This document shows, piece after piece, positions 1 through 8,232 of a DNA stretch of 64,000 nt. This DNA is from Rhizobium croatiense. GTDB taxonomy: Bacteria > Pseudomonadota > Alphaproteobacteria > Rhizobiales > Rhizobiaceae. Both the position numbers and the translations under genes were made by a program. The notes under the pieces were generated by a model. The model made no database searches. It saw only the letters and a program-made list of their open reading frames with translations, and was not told the DNA's origin. Location of the stretch: assembly GCF_019793465.1 (NCBI RefSeq), contig NZ_JAILYJ010000004.1, forward strand, positions 186,001 to 250,000, in the 5' to 3' direction. How positions within the stretch are numbered: position 1 is the first letter of the stretch; each line of letters opens with the position of its first letter.

Positions 1-63
1 ATCGGCTTCGCCTTCCCGGCGCTTGCTTTCCTGCTGTTCCTCACGGAACGGCGCGACAGGTAA
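1..63 (+). CDS. C-terminal end of a membrane protein (partial)
   Basis: The window opens inside a plus-strand gene. The last 20 codons read IGFAFPALAFLLFLTERRDR and then a TAA stop. The segment is a hydrophobic helix followed by a short basic tail, which is how many transporters (for example MFS permeases) end. The family cannot be named from so little sequence. The 107 bases that follow hold no gene. Confidence 0.5.
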   Translation: MGFAFPALAFLLFLTERRDR

Positions 64-170
64 GCCGACCTGACGCATAATCCCGAAAATCGGAGTCGAT
101 CTCAGGATGATACGTGAGTTAAAGTAAGAGGACGACAGGGTTTTCTCGTTCTTACAGGGATGCTTCCGGC

Positions 171-443
171 ATGGAAATGGGTGAAGAAAAGATCGACGAT
201 GCCGTTCTCGCTTTGCTCTGGCTGACGCTGCATGACGGCGATCGGGCCTGGAAAGGGTTCGACTGGGACGCGATGGATCGTTTGTACAAGAAGGGCCTGA
301 TTGCTAATCCCGCGGGCAAAGCCAAATCGGTTGTTCTGAGCGACGAAGGGTTGCAGCGGTCGGAGGAATTGTTCGCGCTCTGTTTACGCGATCGACGTAA
401 AAGAGGCCCACACCCCTTAACCATCGGCGGAATCGAAATGTGA
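171..443 (+). CDS. Small DUF6429-type protein
   Basis: This is a 90-residue soluble protein with no signal peptide. The region around residues 5-70 (DDAVLALLWLTLHD, then FDWDAMDRLYKKGLI and LSDEGLQRSEELF) resembles the small DUF6429 proteins common in proteobacteria, whose function is unknown. ATG at 171 is the first in-frame start; an internal Met at codon 3 is an alternative. Its 3' end overlaps the convergent HxlR gene by 27 bp, so the two are transcribed toward each other. The usual family ends near residue 72, so the last ~18 residues may be an extension into the neighbour. Confidence 0.6.
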   Translation: MEMGEEKIDDAVLALLWLTLHDGDRAWKGFDWDAMDRLYKKGLIANPAGKAKSVVLSDEGLQRSEELFALCLRDRRKRGPHPLTIGGIEM

Positions 444-833
444 GCGGGCGGCTCGCACCGCATCATGGTTCGCTTCCGCCCAGTTCAACAGCTGCGACAG
501 CGGCTGGTAGAGCGAGCGGCCGAGATCGGTCATCGAATATTCGACGCTCGGCGGCTTGGTCGGGAAGACCTCGCGGGCGATGTAACCATCCCTCTGCAGA
601 TCACGCAGCGTCTGCGTCAGCATGCGCTGCGAAATATCGGGAAGCATCCGCCGCAATTCGCCGAAGCGGCGGGGCTCGGCCGCGAGCACCTCCAGCAGCA
701 GTGTCGACCACTTGCCGCCGATCTGCTGCATCATGTCCCGGACCGGGCAGTTGGAAAAATCGAGGCCGGCGAGATCGATCTCGCGCCGCGCCCCCGGCAT
801 CCTGTTCTTCAGACTGAGGACTGCGGCGCTCAT
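417..833 (-). CDS. HxlR-family transcriptional regulator
   Basis: This is a 138-residue winged-helix regulator of the HxlR type. The domain spans about residues 28-120, with the typical opening NCPVRDMMQQIGGKWSTLLL and the wing segment RMLTQTLRDLQRDGYIAREV. Cys29 sits at the position used as a redox switch in YodB/QorR-like members, so quinone or thiol stress sensing is plausible. The gene diverges from a quinone-reductase-like SDR 121 bp away, the usual arrangement for QorR-type pairs. The function is inferred from family and context. Confidence 0.85.
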   Translation of the reverse strand: MSAAVLSLKNRMPGARREIDLAGLDFSNCPVRDMMQQIGGKWSTLLLEVLAAEPRRFGELRRMLPDISQRMLTQTLRDLQRDGYIAREVFPTKPPSVEYSMTDLGRSLYQPLSQLLNWAEANHDAVRAARSHFDSADG

Positions 834-912
834 CTGCTGGTTCCCTTTTGGTAACTTACAGCCGAAAAGCTGCCTCCTTTACAGGGCGAAGTCAATTCCT
901 ATTCTAGCGTTA

Positions 913-927
913 GTCTCTTTTTGAGAC
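913..927. promoter_or_regulatory. Inverted repeat between hxlR and qor-like gene
   Basis: GTCTC-TTTTT-GAGAC is a perfect 5-bp inverted repeat, 27 bp before the SDR start codon and within the divergent intergenic region. It is a candidate HxlR operator by position only. I do not know the consensus of this regulator. Confidence 0.35.
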
Positions 928-954
928 CAAGACACAACGCAGAAGGAACGACCC

Positions 955-1860
955 ATGAGCGAAACCATCCTGGTCACCGGTGCTGCCGGACAGCTCGGCC
1001 AGCGCGTCATCCACCATCTCCTCGAGACCTATAAAGTCGCCCCCGGCGCGATCGTCGCTGCCACCCGCAACCCGGAAAAGCTCGCCGAACTCGCCAGCAA
1101 GGGCGTTCTCAGCCGCAAGGCCGATTTCGATGACGCGGCCGGCCTGGAGAAGGCCTTCACCGGCATCGACCGGCTGCTGATCATCAGCACCGATGCGCTC
1201 GACACCCCAGGCAAGCGCCTCGCGCAGCACAAGGCCGCCGTCGCCGCTGCCGTCAAGGCGGGCGTCAAGCACATCGCCTACACCTCGATGCCGGCGCCCG
1301 ACAATTCGCTCGTCACCTTCGCACCCGACCATCTCGGCACCGAAAACGCCATCAAGGAAAGCGGCATCGCCTACACAATCTTCCGCAATGCCTGGTATCA
1401 CGACAATTACATGCACAGCATGCCCCACAACCTGCAGGGCGGCAAATGGTATAGCGCCACGGGCAACGGCAAGGTCGCGAACATCTCGCGCGACGATTGC
1501 GCGCTCGCGATCGCCGCAGCCCTTGCCTCCGGCAGCTCGGAAAGCGCCACCTACACGCTGACCGGCGCGGTGTCGCTCGCCAACCGGCAGATCTCCGCCA
1601 TCATTTCCGAAGCCGCCGGCAAGCCGCTCGAAGTGGTCGATGTCAATGACGAACAGCTCGGCCAGGGCATGCGCGGCGCCGGCCTCCCCGGCTTCATCGC
1701 CGATATGCTGGTCTCCGCCGACGCCAACATCCGCGCCGGCAACTTCGACATCGTCACCGGCGATTTCACCAGGCTGACGGGCAAACAGCCGCAATCGCTG
1801 AAGGATTTCTTCGTGGCGCATAAGGCGGTGCTGACGGCGGCTGGAGCTGGTGGGCACTGA
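955..1860 (+). CDS. NAD(P)-binding quinone reductase-like SDR (QorB/NmrA type)
   Basis: This is a 301-residue atypical short-chain dehydrogenase. The Rossmann motif TGAAGQLG lies at residues 8-15, followed by the NmrA/QorB-like layout with ATRNPEKL after strand 2 and the HIAYTSMPAP segment near residue 105. Members such as QorB reduce quinones with NADPH; others are regulatory sensors without activity. ATG at 955 follows an AGAAGGAACG ribosome-binding stretch. It is divergent from the HxlR regulator, which probably controls it in response to electrophile or quinone stress. Confidence 0.8.
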   Translation: MSETILVTGAAGQLGQRVIHHLLETYKVAPGAIVAATRNPEKLAELASKGVLSRKADFDDAAGLEKAFTGIDRLLIISTDALDTPGKRLAQHKAAVAAAVKAGVKHIAYTSMPAPDNSLVTFAPDHLGTENAIKESGIAYTIFRNAWYHDNYMHSMPHNLQGGKWYSATGNGKVANISRDDCALAIAAALASGSSESATYTLTGAVSLANRQISAIISEAAGKPLEVVDVNDEQLGQGMRGAGLPGFIADMLVSADANIRAGNFDIVTGDFTRLTGKQPQSLKDFFVAHKAVLTAAGAGGH

Positions 1861-1902
1861 CAAGATTGGGGTGGCGACTGGCGTCACCCCTCTGGCCTGC
1901 GG

Positions 1903-2103
1903 GATGAGTCATTCACGGCGCGGACGCGCCGTGGCTGGATTCCTGTGACAAGCTCAGGAATGAGGAGGGTAAATTGAGCGCCTTCGCCTGAATTTCCCGT
2001 CGCCATTGACACAGCGGTTGTGGGGAAACATGACCTCTCCACCCTCATTCCTGTGCTCGTCACAGGAATCCAGCGCGCCCAAGTCCTTGGGCGCAGGAGA
2101 CTC
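1903..2103. repeat. RIME-like palindromic mosaic repeat (two inverted modules)
   Basis: The gap between the SDR gene and pdxJ holds no gene but two related repeat modules. Module 2 (1903-1967) carries a CGGCGCG...CGCGCCG hairpin next to the core GGATTCCTGTGAC...AGGAATGAGG. Module 1 (2042-2103) carries the same core in the opposite orientation, followed by a GCGCCCAAG...CTTGGGCGC hairpin. The same two modules occur at 27447-27584 in the opposite order. This matches the style of rhizobial intergenic mosaic elements (RIMEs). Confidence 0.75.
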
Positions 2104-2176
2104 AAAACGCACTATATCCCTCACGGCCAACGCCGGGCCTCCCTCCACCGTCAAAGCGCAGAGAGAAAAGTCTTCC

Positions 2177-2938
2177 TCAAACCGCCTGCCCGCAAGCCCG
2201 GCAGAACCGCCGCACCGTCTCGGCCATCCCATACTCCAGCGCATCGGCGGTCAGCCCATGGCCGATCGAAACTTCGGCAAGCTGGGGAATGCGCTTAACC
2301 AATGCCGGCAGGTTCGCGACCGTCAGATCGTGGCCGGCGTTGACGGCAAGACCGATGGCGAGCGCCGCATCCGCTGTCTTGCCGAGCGCTTCAAGGATCG
2401 GCGCTGCTCGTTCCGGCGCGTCGTAGCAGCCGCCATAGGGGCCGGTATAAAGTTCGATCCGGTCGGCGCCCGTCGCTTTCGCCAGCTTTACCGCTTCCGC
2501 ATCCCCGTCGCCATCGGCAAACAGCGAGACCCGGCATCCCATCGTCTTCAGCCGTGCGACGACATCGGTGAGGAACGCCTGGTGCTTGCGAAAATCCCAG
2601 CCGTGATCGGAAGTCGCCTGCGCGGGATCGTCGGGCACCAGCGTCACCTGCTTGGGCGCGGCGCCGGCGCAGAGTTCGAGGAATTCTTCGGTGGGATAAC
2701 CCTCGATGTTGAACTCGGCTCCGGGAAATTCGTCGTCGATCAGGTTGCGGATGACCGGCAGGTCGGAAAAGCGGACGTGGCGCTGGTCGGGACGCGGATG
2801 CACCGTCAGCCCGCTGGCGCCGGAGGCAAGGGCGATTCGGCCGAGCGCTTCGACGCTCGGCCATGGCAGATCGCGCCGGTTGCGAAGCATGGCGACGGCG
2901 TTGAGGTTCACGGAGAGCTTGGCGGGCATGGCGGGCAT
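2177..2938 (-). CDS. pdxJ: Pyridoxine 5'-phosphate synthase
   Basis: PdxJ condenses 1-deoxy-xylulose 5-phosphate with 3-amino-1-hydroxyacetone phosphate to give pyridoxine 5'-phosphate, the last ring-forming step of DXP-dependent vitamin B6 synthesis. The 253-residue protein shows the family landmarks: [15 protein letters not shown] at the N-terminus, [10 protein letters not shown], the VPDDP segment and the C-terminal [11 protein letters not shown] and EVSIGHGL motifs. Length is normal. ATG at 2938 is annotated; ATG at 2929 ([11 protein letters not shown]) is an equally good start. It stands alone between a repeat element and the divergent MerR gene. Confidence 0.95.
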   Translation of the reverse strand: MPAMPAKLSVNLNAVAMLRNRRDLPWPSVEALGRIALASGASGLTVHPRPDQRHVRFSDLPVIRNLIDDEFPGAEFNIEGYPTEEFLELCAGAAPKQVTLVPDDPAQATSDHGWDFRKHQAFLTDVVARLKTMGCRVSLFADGDGDAEAVKLAKATGADRIELYTGPYGGCYDAPERAAPILEALGKTADAALAIGLAVNAGHDLTVANLPALVKRIPQLAEVSIGHGLTADALEYGMAETVRRFCRACGQAV

Positions 2939-3383
2939 CCATCGGTCACGAAAAGAGAGGCCCTGCTTTTAAGCCAAGTGTTCCGCGATGGCCAACGAGA
3001 TTCGCAGATGGATGCGATGCCTATTGCTGATGAAAGCCGGGCATTTCCGCCCGGCAGCGAGCGCGTGCGTACCGCAAACAGTATTTCGCGTCGCCTTTCG
3101 AGACGACCGCCAGCCATTGCAGCGCAGCGCATGTTTTTCCGCGCAGCGGTACGCAAACCGCACACGAAATGCCGTCGCGTTGCTATCCCATTTAAAAGAG
3201 ATTATTTTTAGCACTTCTAAAAAAGATCGTTCACGCATAACGTGGACATTGTGTCGCGTAAACGTAAGCCGCGTACTGCTTCTTTCCCATCGACAAGACC
3301 GCCTAGAGGAAACCCCACTCGCCGCGCCCGGGAAGCAACTGGCAAATCCGCATGAGGTGCAACAAGATGCCCTAGGAGGGTTC
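2939..3383. other. 445-bp intergenic region with possible structured leader
   Basis: No gene is seen here. The region holds a 7-bp stem hairpin, GCCGGGC-N6-GCCCGGC, at 3036-3055 and a perfect 9-bp inverted repeat, GCGTACCGC (3067-3075) with GCGGTACGC (3145-3153). An AT-rich stretch at about 3190-3235 could carry the promoter of the MerR-type gene. It is unusually long for this gene-dense window and could contain a small RNA, but nothing proves that. Confidence 0.35.
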
Positions 3384-4076
3384 ATGCCAGACGGTTCCAA
3401 ACGCCTGTTTGCTGCCGCCGGTTTCGCTTCGGAGGCCCGGTCGAAATACCGGTTCCTGCCTTCGGCCGCGCTGCCGCCGGATCTACCGGAAGGTCCGGTG
3501 CCCATTGCCGATATGGCCAACGCATTCGGCGTTACGCACAGGACGCTGCATTTCTACGAAGAGAAGGGATTGATTTCGGCCAATCGCATCGGCCTGATGC
3601 GGGTCTACGGCCAGGACGACGTCATGCGCATGGCTGTCATCACCGTCTGCCGCGAGACGGGCATGCCGATTGCCGTGATCCAGGAATTGATGGACGAGCT
3701 TCGCAAAGCCGATTCGCAGGAGGGGGCCGAGGCAATGTTCCGCGAAGCCCTGCAGGTCCGCAAGCGCGAGCTGACGGCGGAGATGTCGACGCTGCACCGC
3801 CAGCTCCAGCAGGTCGGCGACCTTCTCGATTACGACGGCAGCATCGAGACGCAGCCGCTCAACGACAATCAGGATAACTCCAGTCTGACCCCGCAGGAAA
3901 GGCATTGCCTGGAACTGATGGCGGAAGGCTACTCCACCCAGCGCATCGCCCGGGCACTCGACCTGAAACACGACGAGACGAGGGATCTCGAAGCCGGAAT
4001 CATTTTGAAGTTCCGCGCCAACAACCGCTTCCAGGCCATCGCCAAGGCCGTCCTGCTCGGCATCGTGCAAGCCTGA
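3384..4076 (+). CDS. MerR-family regulator with LuxR-like C-terminal helix-turn-helix
   Basis: This is a 230-residue DNA-binding protein. Residues ~38-105 form a MerR winged helix (IADMANAFGVTHRTLHFYEEKGLI). Residues ~120-150 are a likely coiled-coil dimerisation helix. Residues ~165-228 read LTPQERHCLELMAEGYSTQRIARAL, which looks like a LuxR/GerE helix-turn-helix. No effector domain or cysteine metal site is visible. ATG at 3384 follows an AGGAGGG site and fits better than upstream in-frame starts. The combination of two DNA-binding folds is unusual. The ~35-residue basic N-terminal extension has no assigned role. Targets are unknown. Confidence 0.75.
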   Translation: MPDGSKRLFAAAGFASEARSKYRFLPSAALPPDLPEGPVPIADMANAFGVTHRTLHFYEEKGLISANRIGLMRVYGQDDVMRMAVITVCRETGMPIAVIQELMDELRKADSQEGAEAMFREALQVRKRELTAEMSTLHRQLQQVGDLLDYDGSIETQPLNDNQDNSSLTPQERHCLELMAEGYSTQRIARALDLKHDETRDLEAGIILKFRANNRFQAIAKAVLLGIVQA

Positions 4077-4128
4077 CTCGCCTCAAGCCCGACGGCCGCC
4101 ACCGTCCCCTTCCCGGCCGAAACCGGGT

Positions 4129-5256
4129 TCAGCGCACGATTGTCAGCGTCTCCGCCGCGCGCGTGATCGCGGTATAGAGCCAGCGTTCGCGCGTATCGCG
4201 AAAGGCCCAGCTCTCGTCGAAGAGCACGACGTCGTTCCATTGCGAGCCCTGCGCCTTGTGAACGGTCAGCGCATAGCCGTAGTCGAACTCGTCGTAGCGC
4301 TTGCGGGTGTTCCAGGGAATCTCGCCTTCGACATCCTCGAAGGCCTGTTTCAACAGCTTGATCTTGGCCGCCCCCCGATCCATGTCGTCGTCCTCGGGGC
4401 GGACGAGCAGATTAATGCCGGGTTTCGTCGTTTCCTTCGACGAGGTCATGACCTGCCACAGCGAGCCGTTGAGCAGGCCCTTGGCCGGATCGTTCCTCAG
4501 GCAGACGAGCTTATCGCCGGTCTGCGGATAATCGGCGTTAAAACCCTTCAACTCCCGCAGGCGCTGGTTATAGCGCCGCCGCGTCCTGTTGGTGCCGACG
4601 AGCACCTGGTCGGCATCGAGCACCAGCTGCTGTGTCACCTCGCTCTTCGAAATAACCTTCGCCGTTCCGTAATCGCCATACATCACCTCGTTGCCCTCGC
4701 GCACCTGCATGGCGAGCTTGATGATCGGATTGTCGCGCGCCTGGCGGTGAATATCGGTGAGGAGGTAATCCGGTTCCTGATTGGTGAAGTAACCGCCGCC
4801 CGAAACCGGCGGCAGCTGGCCGGGATCGCCGAGCACCAGGATCGGCGTGCCGAAGCTCATCAGATCCTTGCCGAGCGCCTCGTCCACCATCGAGCATTCG
4901 TCGACGATGATCAGTGCGGCTTTCGCGACCGGGCTCTGCCGGTTGATTGAAAACATCGGCGCAATCGAGGTCTTGCCGGTTTCCTCGTCCTCCACCGCCT
5001 CCTCGCCGCGCGGCCGGTAGATCAGCGAATGGATCGTCCTGGCATTGGAGGCCCCGCGCGAGCGCAGCACCTGCGCGGCCTTGCCGGTGAAGGCGGCAAA
5101 CAGTACATCGCCGTCGACATTCTCGGCGAAATGCCTGGCAAGCGTCGTCTTGCCCGTCCCGGCATAGCCGAACAGGCGAAAGAGCGGCGAGCGCCCTTCA
5201 TTCAGCCATTTCGAAACAGCCTTGAGGGCTTCGTCTTGTTGCGGCGCAAATTGCAT
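4129..5256 (-). CDS. RecD/Dda-like superfamily 1 DNA helicase
   Basis: This is a 375-residue ATP-dependent helicase of the small RecD-like/Dda type. Walker A GYAGTGKT is at residues 30-37, motif Ia is near FAAFTGKAAQVL, Walker B VDECSMVDE is at ~119-126, motif III GDPGQLPPV follows, and the C-terminal UvrD_C_2 motif GYALTVHKAQGSQW lies near 330-343. It lacks the RecD N-terminal domain that contacts RecBC, so it is probably a stand-alone 5'-3' helicase rather than an exonuclease V subunit. It is convergent with the MerR gene. Confidence 0.85.
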   Translation of the reverse strand: MQFAPQQDEALKAVSKWLNEGRSPLFRLFGYAGTGKTTLARHFAENVDGDVLFAAFTGKAAQVLRSRGASNARTIHSLIYRPRGEEAVEDEETGKTSIAPMFSINRQSPVAKAALIIVDECSMVDEALGKDLMSFGTPILVLGDPGQLPPVSGGGYFTNQEPDYLLTDIHRQARDNPIIKLAMQVREGNEVMYGDYGTAKVISKSEVTQQLVLDADQVLVGTNRTRRRYNQRLRELKGFNADYPQTGDKLVCLRNDPAKGLLNGSLWQVMTSSKETTKPGINLLVRPEDDDMDRGAAKIKLLKQAFEDVEGEIPWNTRKRYDEFDYGYALTVHKAQGSQWNDVVLFDESWAFRDTRERWLYTAITRAAETLTIVR

Positions 5257-5326
5257 GATCGCAGGACTTGGCAGGATTCGCAGCCGTTAGGCAAGGCGGA
5301 AAACCGCAAATCACCGGCCCGAACGA

Positions 5327-6253
5327 TCATCCGTTCCATTGGCGGTCCGCCCCGCTCACACACATCGACGGGTCCTGGCCGATGACATCGGTCAGAAAAT
5401 CCAGAACCGTCCTGACGCGCAGCGGCATGTTCCGTCTCGAGGGATAGACGACCGTGATCGGCAGGCGGCTCGGCTGAAAATCCTCCATTACGGGAATCAG
5501 CCGGCCGGCGGCGATGTCGGGCACGGCGATGATGTGGGAAAGCACCGCCAGGCCGGCGCCGGCGAGCGCCGCCCTATGAATGGCAATCGCGTTGCAGGCG
5601 GTCAACCGCGGCGTGATCCTGACCGAAATGTCTTCCGACCCGTTCGAGAAGGACCATGTGCAGGTGTCGCCTGCCCTATCATAGCACAGGCATTCATGGT
5701 CTCTGATGTCCTTTGGCGCGCGCGGGGCCGCCTTGCGCGCGAGATAGGCAGGCGACGCGACGAGGAATGCCGTCGTCCAGCCGATCCGGCGACAGACAAG
5801 GCTGCTGTCGGCGACCGAGCCGAGGCGAACCTCCAGGTCGAGGCGCTCCTCGATCATATCGGAGCTCTGCTCCCGGAAGATGAGTTCGACCGAAAGCTTC
5901 GGGTGGGCGGCAAGAAGATCGCCGAGACTTTCGCTCAAATAGAGGCCGAGCGGCGCGGGTACGCTGAGCCTGACCTTTCCCGAGGCCGTGGCGCCGTTCG
6001 AGCCTGCCGCATCGCCGAGCTCCTCCACCGCCTCGAGAATTCGGAGCGCCATCGGCAGCATGCGCTCCCCTTCCGCCGTCAGCGACAGACCGCTCGTCGT
6101 GCGATGCAGGAGGCGGGTGTTGAAATGGCTTTCGAGGGACGCAACCTGCCGCGAAACCGCCGGCTGCGTGACATCGAGATCATGCGCCGCCGCTGAGAAC
6201 GAACCGGTCTCCGCGACGCGTTGGAAGGTCCGCAATGCCGAAACGATATCCAT
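5327..6253 (-). CDS. LysR-family transcriptional regulator
   Basis: This is a 308-residue LysR protein. The N-terminal winged helix (residues 1-60) reads MDIVSALRTFQRVAETGSFS and then AAHDLDVTQPAVSRQVASLE. A periplasmic-binding-like effector domain follows from about residue 90. LysR proteins of this subgroup often control a divergent oxidoreductase. Here the divergent neighbour is the AhpD-like gene 131 bp away. The operator-like sites in that gap match an Rrf2 gene elsewhere better than a LysR T-N11-A box, so control by this LysR is uncertain. Confidence 0.9.
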   Translation of the reverse strand: MDIVSALRTFQRVAETGSFSAAAHDLDVTQPAVSRQVASLESHFNTRLLHRTTSGLSLTAEGERMLPMALRILEAVEELGDAAGSNGATASGKVRLSVPAPLGLYLSESLGDLLAAHPKLSVELIFREQSSDMIEERLDLEVRLGSVADSSLVCRRIGWTTAFLVASPAYLARKAAPRAPKDIRDHECLCYDRAGDTCTWSFSNGSEDISVRITPRLTACNAIAIHRAALAGAGLAVLSHIIAVPDIAAGRLIPVMEDFQPSRLPITVVYPSRRNMPLRVRTVLDFLTDVIGQDPSMCVSGADRQWNG

Positions 6254-6329
6254 CCCTGCCCCCTCATACTTTTGCGCATAGGCTTTATGCAGGCAAACTA
6301 GGCGAGAATGGCTTTACAGTCCAGCAATT

Positions 6330-6367
6330 AAGGATATCTTTTATCCATAAGGATATTAAATATCCTT
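6330..6367. promoter_or_regulatory. Tandem AAGGAT-N7-ATCC operator-like sites
   Basis: Two abutting 19-bp sites lie here: AAGGAT-N7-ATCCAT at 6330-6348 and the perfect palindrome AAGGAT-N7-ATCCTT at 6349-6367. The outer arms CAATTAAGGATAT (6325-6337) and ATATCCTTAATTG (6360-6372) are also perfect inverses of each other. The second site ends 17 bp before the AhpD-like ATG and runs up to its ribosome-binding site, so a bound protein would block expression. The same motif precedes the Rrf2 gene (10257-10275). Confidence 0.65.
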
Positions 6368-6384
6368 AATTGAGGAAAAACGAC

Positions 6385-6864
6385 ATGACCCAGCGATTGA
6401 ATTACGCCCAGCAGTCCCCCGAACTTTTCAAGAAATTCATGGAATTCAGCATGGCGCTGAGAAGCAGCGTCATCGATGAGAAGCTTCAGGCCCTTATCGA
6501 GATCCGCGCCTCGCAGATCAACGGATGCGGCTTCTGCCTCGACATGCATGTGAAGCAGGCAAAGATCCATGGCGAGACGGAGCTGCGGCTTCACCACGTC
6601 GCCATCTGGCGGGAATCGAACCTGTTCGTTCCCCGCGAGCGCGCGGCCCTTGCCTGGACCGAGGCGCTGACGAAGTTGCCCGAAGGCGGCGTTCCCGATG
6701 AGATCTACGAGCGGGTGCGCGGCCAGCTCTCGGAGAAGGAAATCTCCGACCTGACCTTCGTCGTCATGGCCATCAATGCCTGGAACCGCGTCAATGTCGG
6801 CTTCAAGACCGTGCCCGGCTCGGCCGACAAGGCCTACGGCCTTGATAAGGCTGGCCTGAACTAA
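6385..6864 (+). CDS. AhpD-like carboxymuconolactone decarboxylase family protein
   Basis: This is a 159-residue alkylhydroperoxidase-like protein. The AhpD signature NGCGFCLDMH places Cys48, Cys51 and His55 as the redox pair and its proton partner. Such proteins reduce peroxides with a partner dithiol, though many members have unknown substrates. ATG at 6385 is preceded by TGAGGAAA; an upstream TTG at 6370 overlaps the operator and is unlikely to be used. It leads a run with an NmrA-like reductase (69 bp on) and a secreted cupin (36 bp on), together suggesting an oxidative or electrophile response unit. Confidence 0.88.
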   Translation: MTQRLNYAQQSPELFKKFMEFSMALRSSVIDEKLQALIEIRASQINGCGFCLDMHVKQAKIHGETELRLHHVAIWRESNLFVPRERAALAWTEALTKLPEGGVPDEIYERVRGQLSEKEISDLTFVVMAINAWNRVNVGFKTVPGSADKAYGLDKAGLN

Positions 6865-6932
6865 TTCACGCAATTCATTGAGAAGATTCAGCTTTGACGC
6901 TGCCGCACCGCGGCAGCGAATGGAGATCTGTT

Positions 6933-7688
6933 ATGAAAATCGTCGTCATCGGCGGAACCGGCCTCATCGGTTCAAAGACTGTCGGACGCCTGCGCAAGCG
7001 CGGGCATGAGGTGATCGCCGCCTCACCGAACTCCGGCGTCAATACGATCACCGGAGAAGGACTGGCCGAAGCGCTCGCCGGTGCCGAAGTCGTGCTCGAC
7101 CTTGCCAATTCGCCCTCCTTCGAGGACAAGGCCGTGCTCGAATTCTTCCAGACCTCGGGGCGCAATCTGCTCGCCGCCGAAAAGACCGCCGGCGTGAAGC
7201 ACCATATCGCGCTTTCCGTCGTCGGCACCGAGCGGCTGCAAGAAAGCGGCTATTTCCGCGGCAAGCTCGCCCAGGAACAGCTAATCAGAGCATCGGCCAT
7301 TCCCTATACGATCGTGCATTCGACGCAGTTCATGGAATTCCTGAGCGGCATCGCCCAGTCGGGCACCGTCGGCCAGACGGTTCGCCTGTCGCCCGCCTAT
7401 GTGCAGCCGATCGCTTCCGACGACGTCGCCGACGCCATGGCCGATGTGGCGCTCTCCGCCCCGGCCAACAAGACGATCGAAATATCCGGCCCGGAAAGGG
7501 TCCGGCTCAGCGAGCTCGTCGCCCGGTATCTCAAGGCGATGAAAGACCCGCGGATCGTCGAGGCCGACGCCGAGGCGAAATATTTCGGCGCCAGGTTGAA
7601 CGACCAGTCCCTCGTTTCCGACGACGACCCGCGCCTCGGCTCGATCACTTTCGAACAGTGGTTCGCCACATCCGCCCGGCCGAAATGA
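6933..7688 (+). CDS. NmrA-like NAD(P)-binding oxidoreductase
   Basis: This is a 251-residue atypical SDR with the Rossmann motif GGTGLIG at residues 7-13 and the segment HHIALSVVGTERL typical of small NmrA/SDR_a5 enzymes. The ISGPERVRLSEL stretch near the C-terminus is also typical of the group. It lacks an obvious YxxxK catalytic pair, so the substrate, or even catalysis, is unclear. ATG at 6933 follows TGGAGA. It sits between the AhpD-like gene and the cupin gene on the same strand and is probably co-transcribed. Confidence 0.82.
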   Translation: MKIVVIGGTGLIGSKTVGRLRKRGHEVIAASPNSGVNTITGEGLAEALAGAEVVLDLANSPSFEDKAVLEFFQTSGRNLLAAEKTAGVKHHIALSVVGTERLQESGYFRGKLAQEQLIRASAIPYTIVHSTQFMEFLSGIAQSGTVGQTVRLSPAYVQPIASDDVADAMADVALSAPANKTIEISGPERVRLSELVARYLKAMKDPRIVEADAEAKYFGARLNDQSLVSDDDPRLGSITFEQWFATSARPK

Positions 7689-7723
7689 TCGGCCTTTTCA
7701 CCCCAGGCAATAAGGAGATTCCC

Positions 7724-8140
7724 ATGATCAAATCATCGTTCCTCGCCGCCACCCTCGCCCTTCTGGCAACGACCGGCGCTTCCGCCCATGACAGCAGCAA
7801 GTCCGCCAAGGTAACGCTCGTCTATGAGCACGCACTGCCGAACGTGCCGGGCAAGAGCATCAAGGGCGTACTGGTCGAATACGGCCCCGGCGGCTTCTCC
7901 GAAGGCCACACCCATCCGGACTCGGCCTTTATCTACGCCACCGTGCTGGAAGGATCGATCCGCAGCCAGGTCAATGACGGTCCAGTCAAGACCTATCAGG
8001 CCGGCGAGAGCTTCTCGGAAATGCCAGGCGACCGCCATGGCGTCAGCGCCAATGGCAGCGAGACGCAGCCGGCTCGCCTGCTCGCTGTCTTCGTTGTCGA
8101 CACCGACCAGAAAGAATTGACCTACCCCCTCAAGAAGTAG
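7724..8140 (+). CDS. Secreted cupin-domain protein
   Basis: This is a 138-residue protein with a clear signal peptide: basic N-terminus, hydrophobic core and cleavage after TTGASA, near residue 21. The mature part is a single cupin barrel. The metal-ligand candidates are His62 and His64 (GHTHPD), Glu99 and His105 (PGDRHG). Similar periplasmic cupins occur next to AhpD/NmrA genes, but no substrate is known. ATG at 7724 follows AAGGAG. It is the third gene of the cluster behind the tandem operator. Confidence 0.85.
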   Translation: MIKSSFLAATLALLATTGASAHDSSKSAKVTLVYEHALPNVPGKSIKGVLVEYGPGGFSEGHTHPDSAFIYATVLEGSIRSQVNDGPVKTYQAGESFSEMPGDRHGVSANGSETQPARLLAVFVVDTDQKELTYPLKK

Positions 8141-8232
8141 GCAACCTCCAAGCCTGTCCGCGCGGGACCGATGCTTGCGCGGACAGCCGACATGCTCAAT
8201 CATGCGCCGCCCGCCCTCCCGGAGACAGAGAG

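Noticed and set aside
76-115. Possible degenerate rhizobial palindrome (CCCGAAAATCGGAGTCGAT)
   Set aside because: It resembles a known repeat only in part and the second arm is missing; too weak to list.
910-1887. Long antisense frame opposite the quinone-reductase-like SDR gene
   Set aside because: It mirrors the codon structure of a clear plus-strand enzyme, has no recognisable domain and no ribosome-binding site; a high-GC shadow frame.
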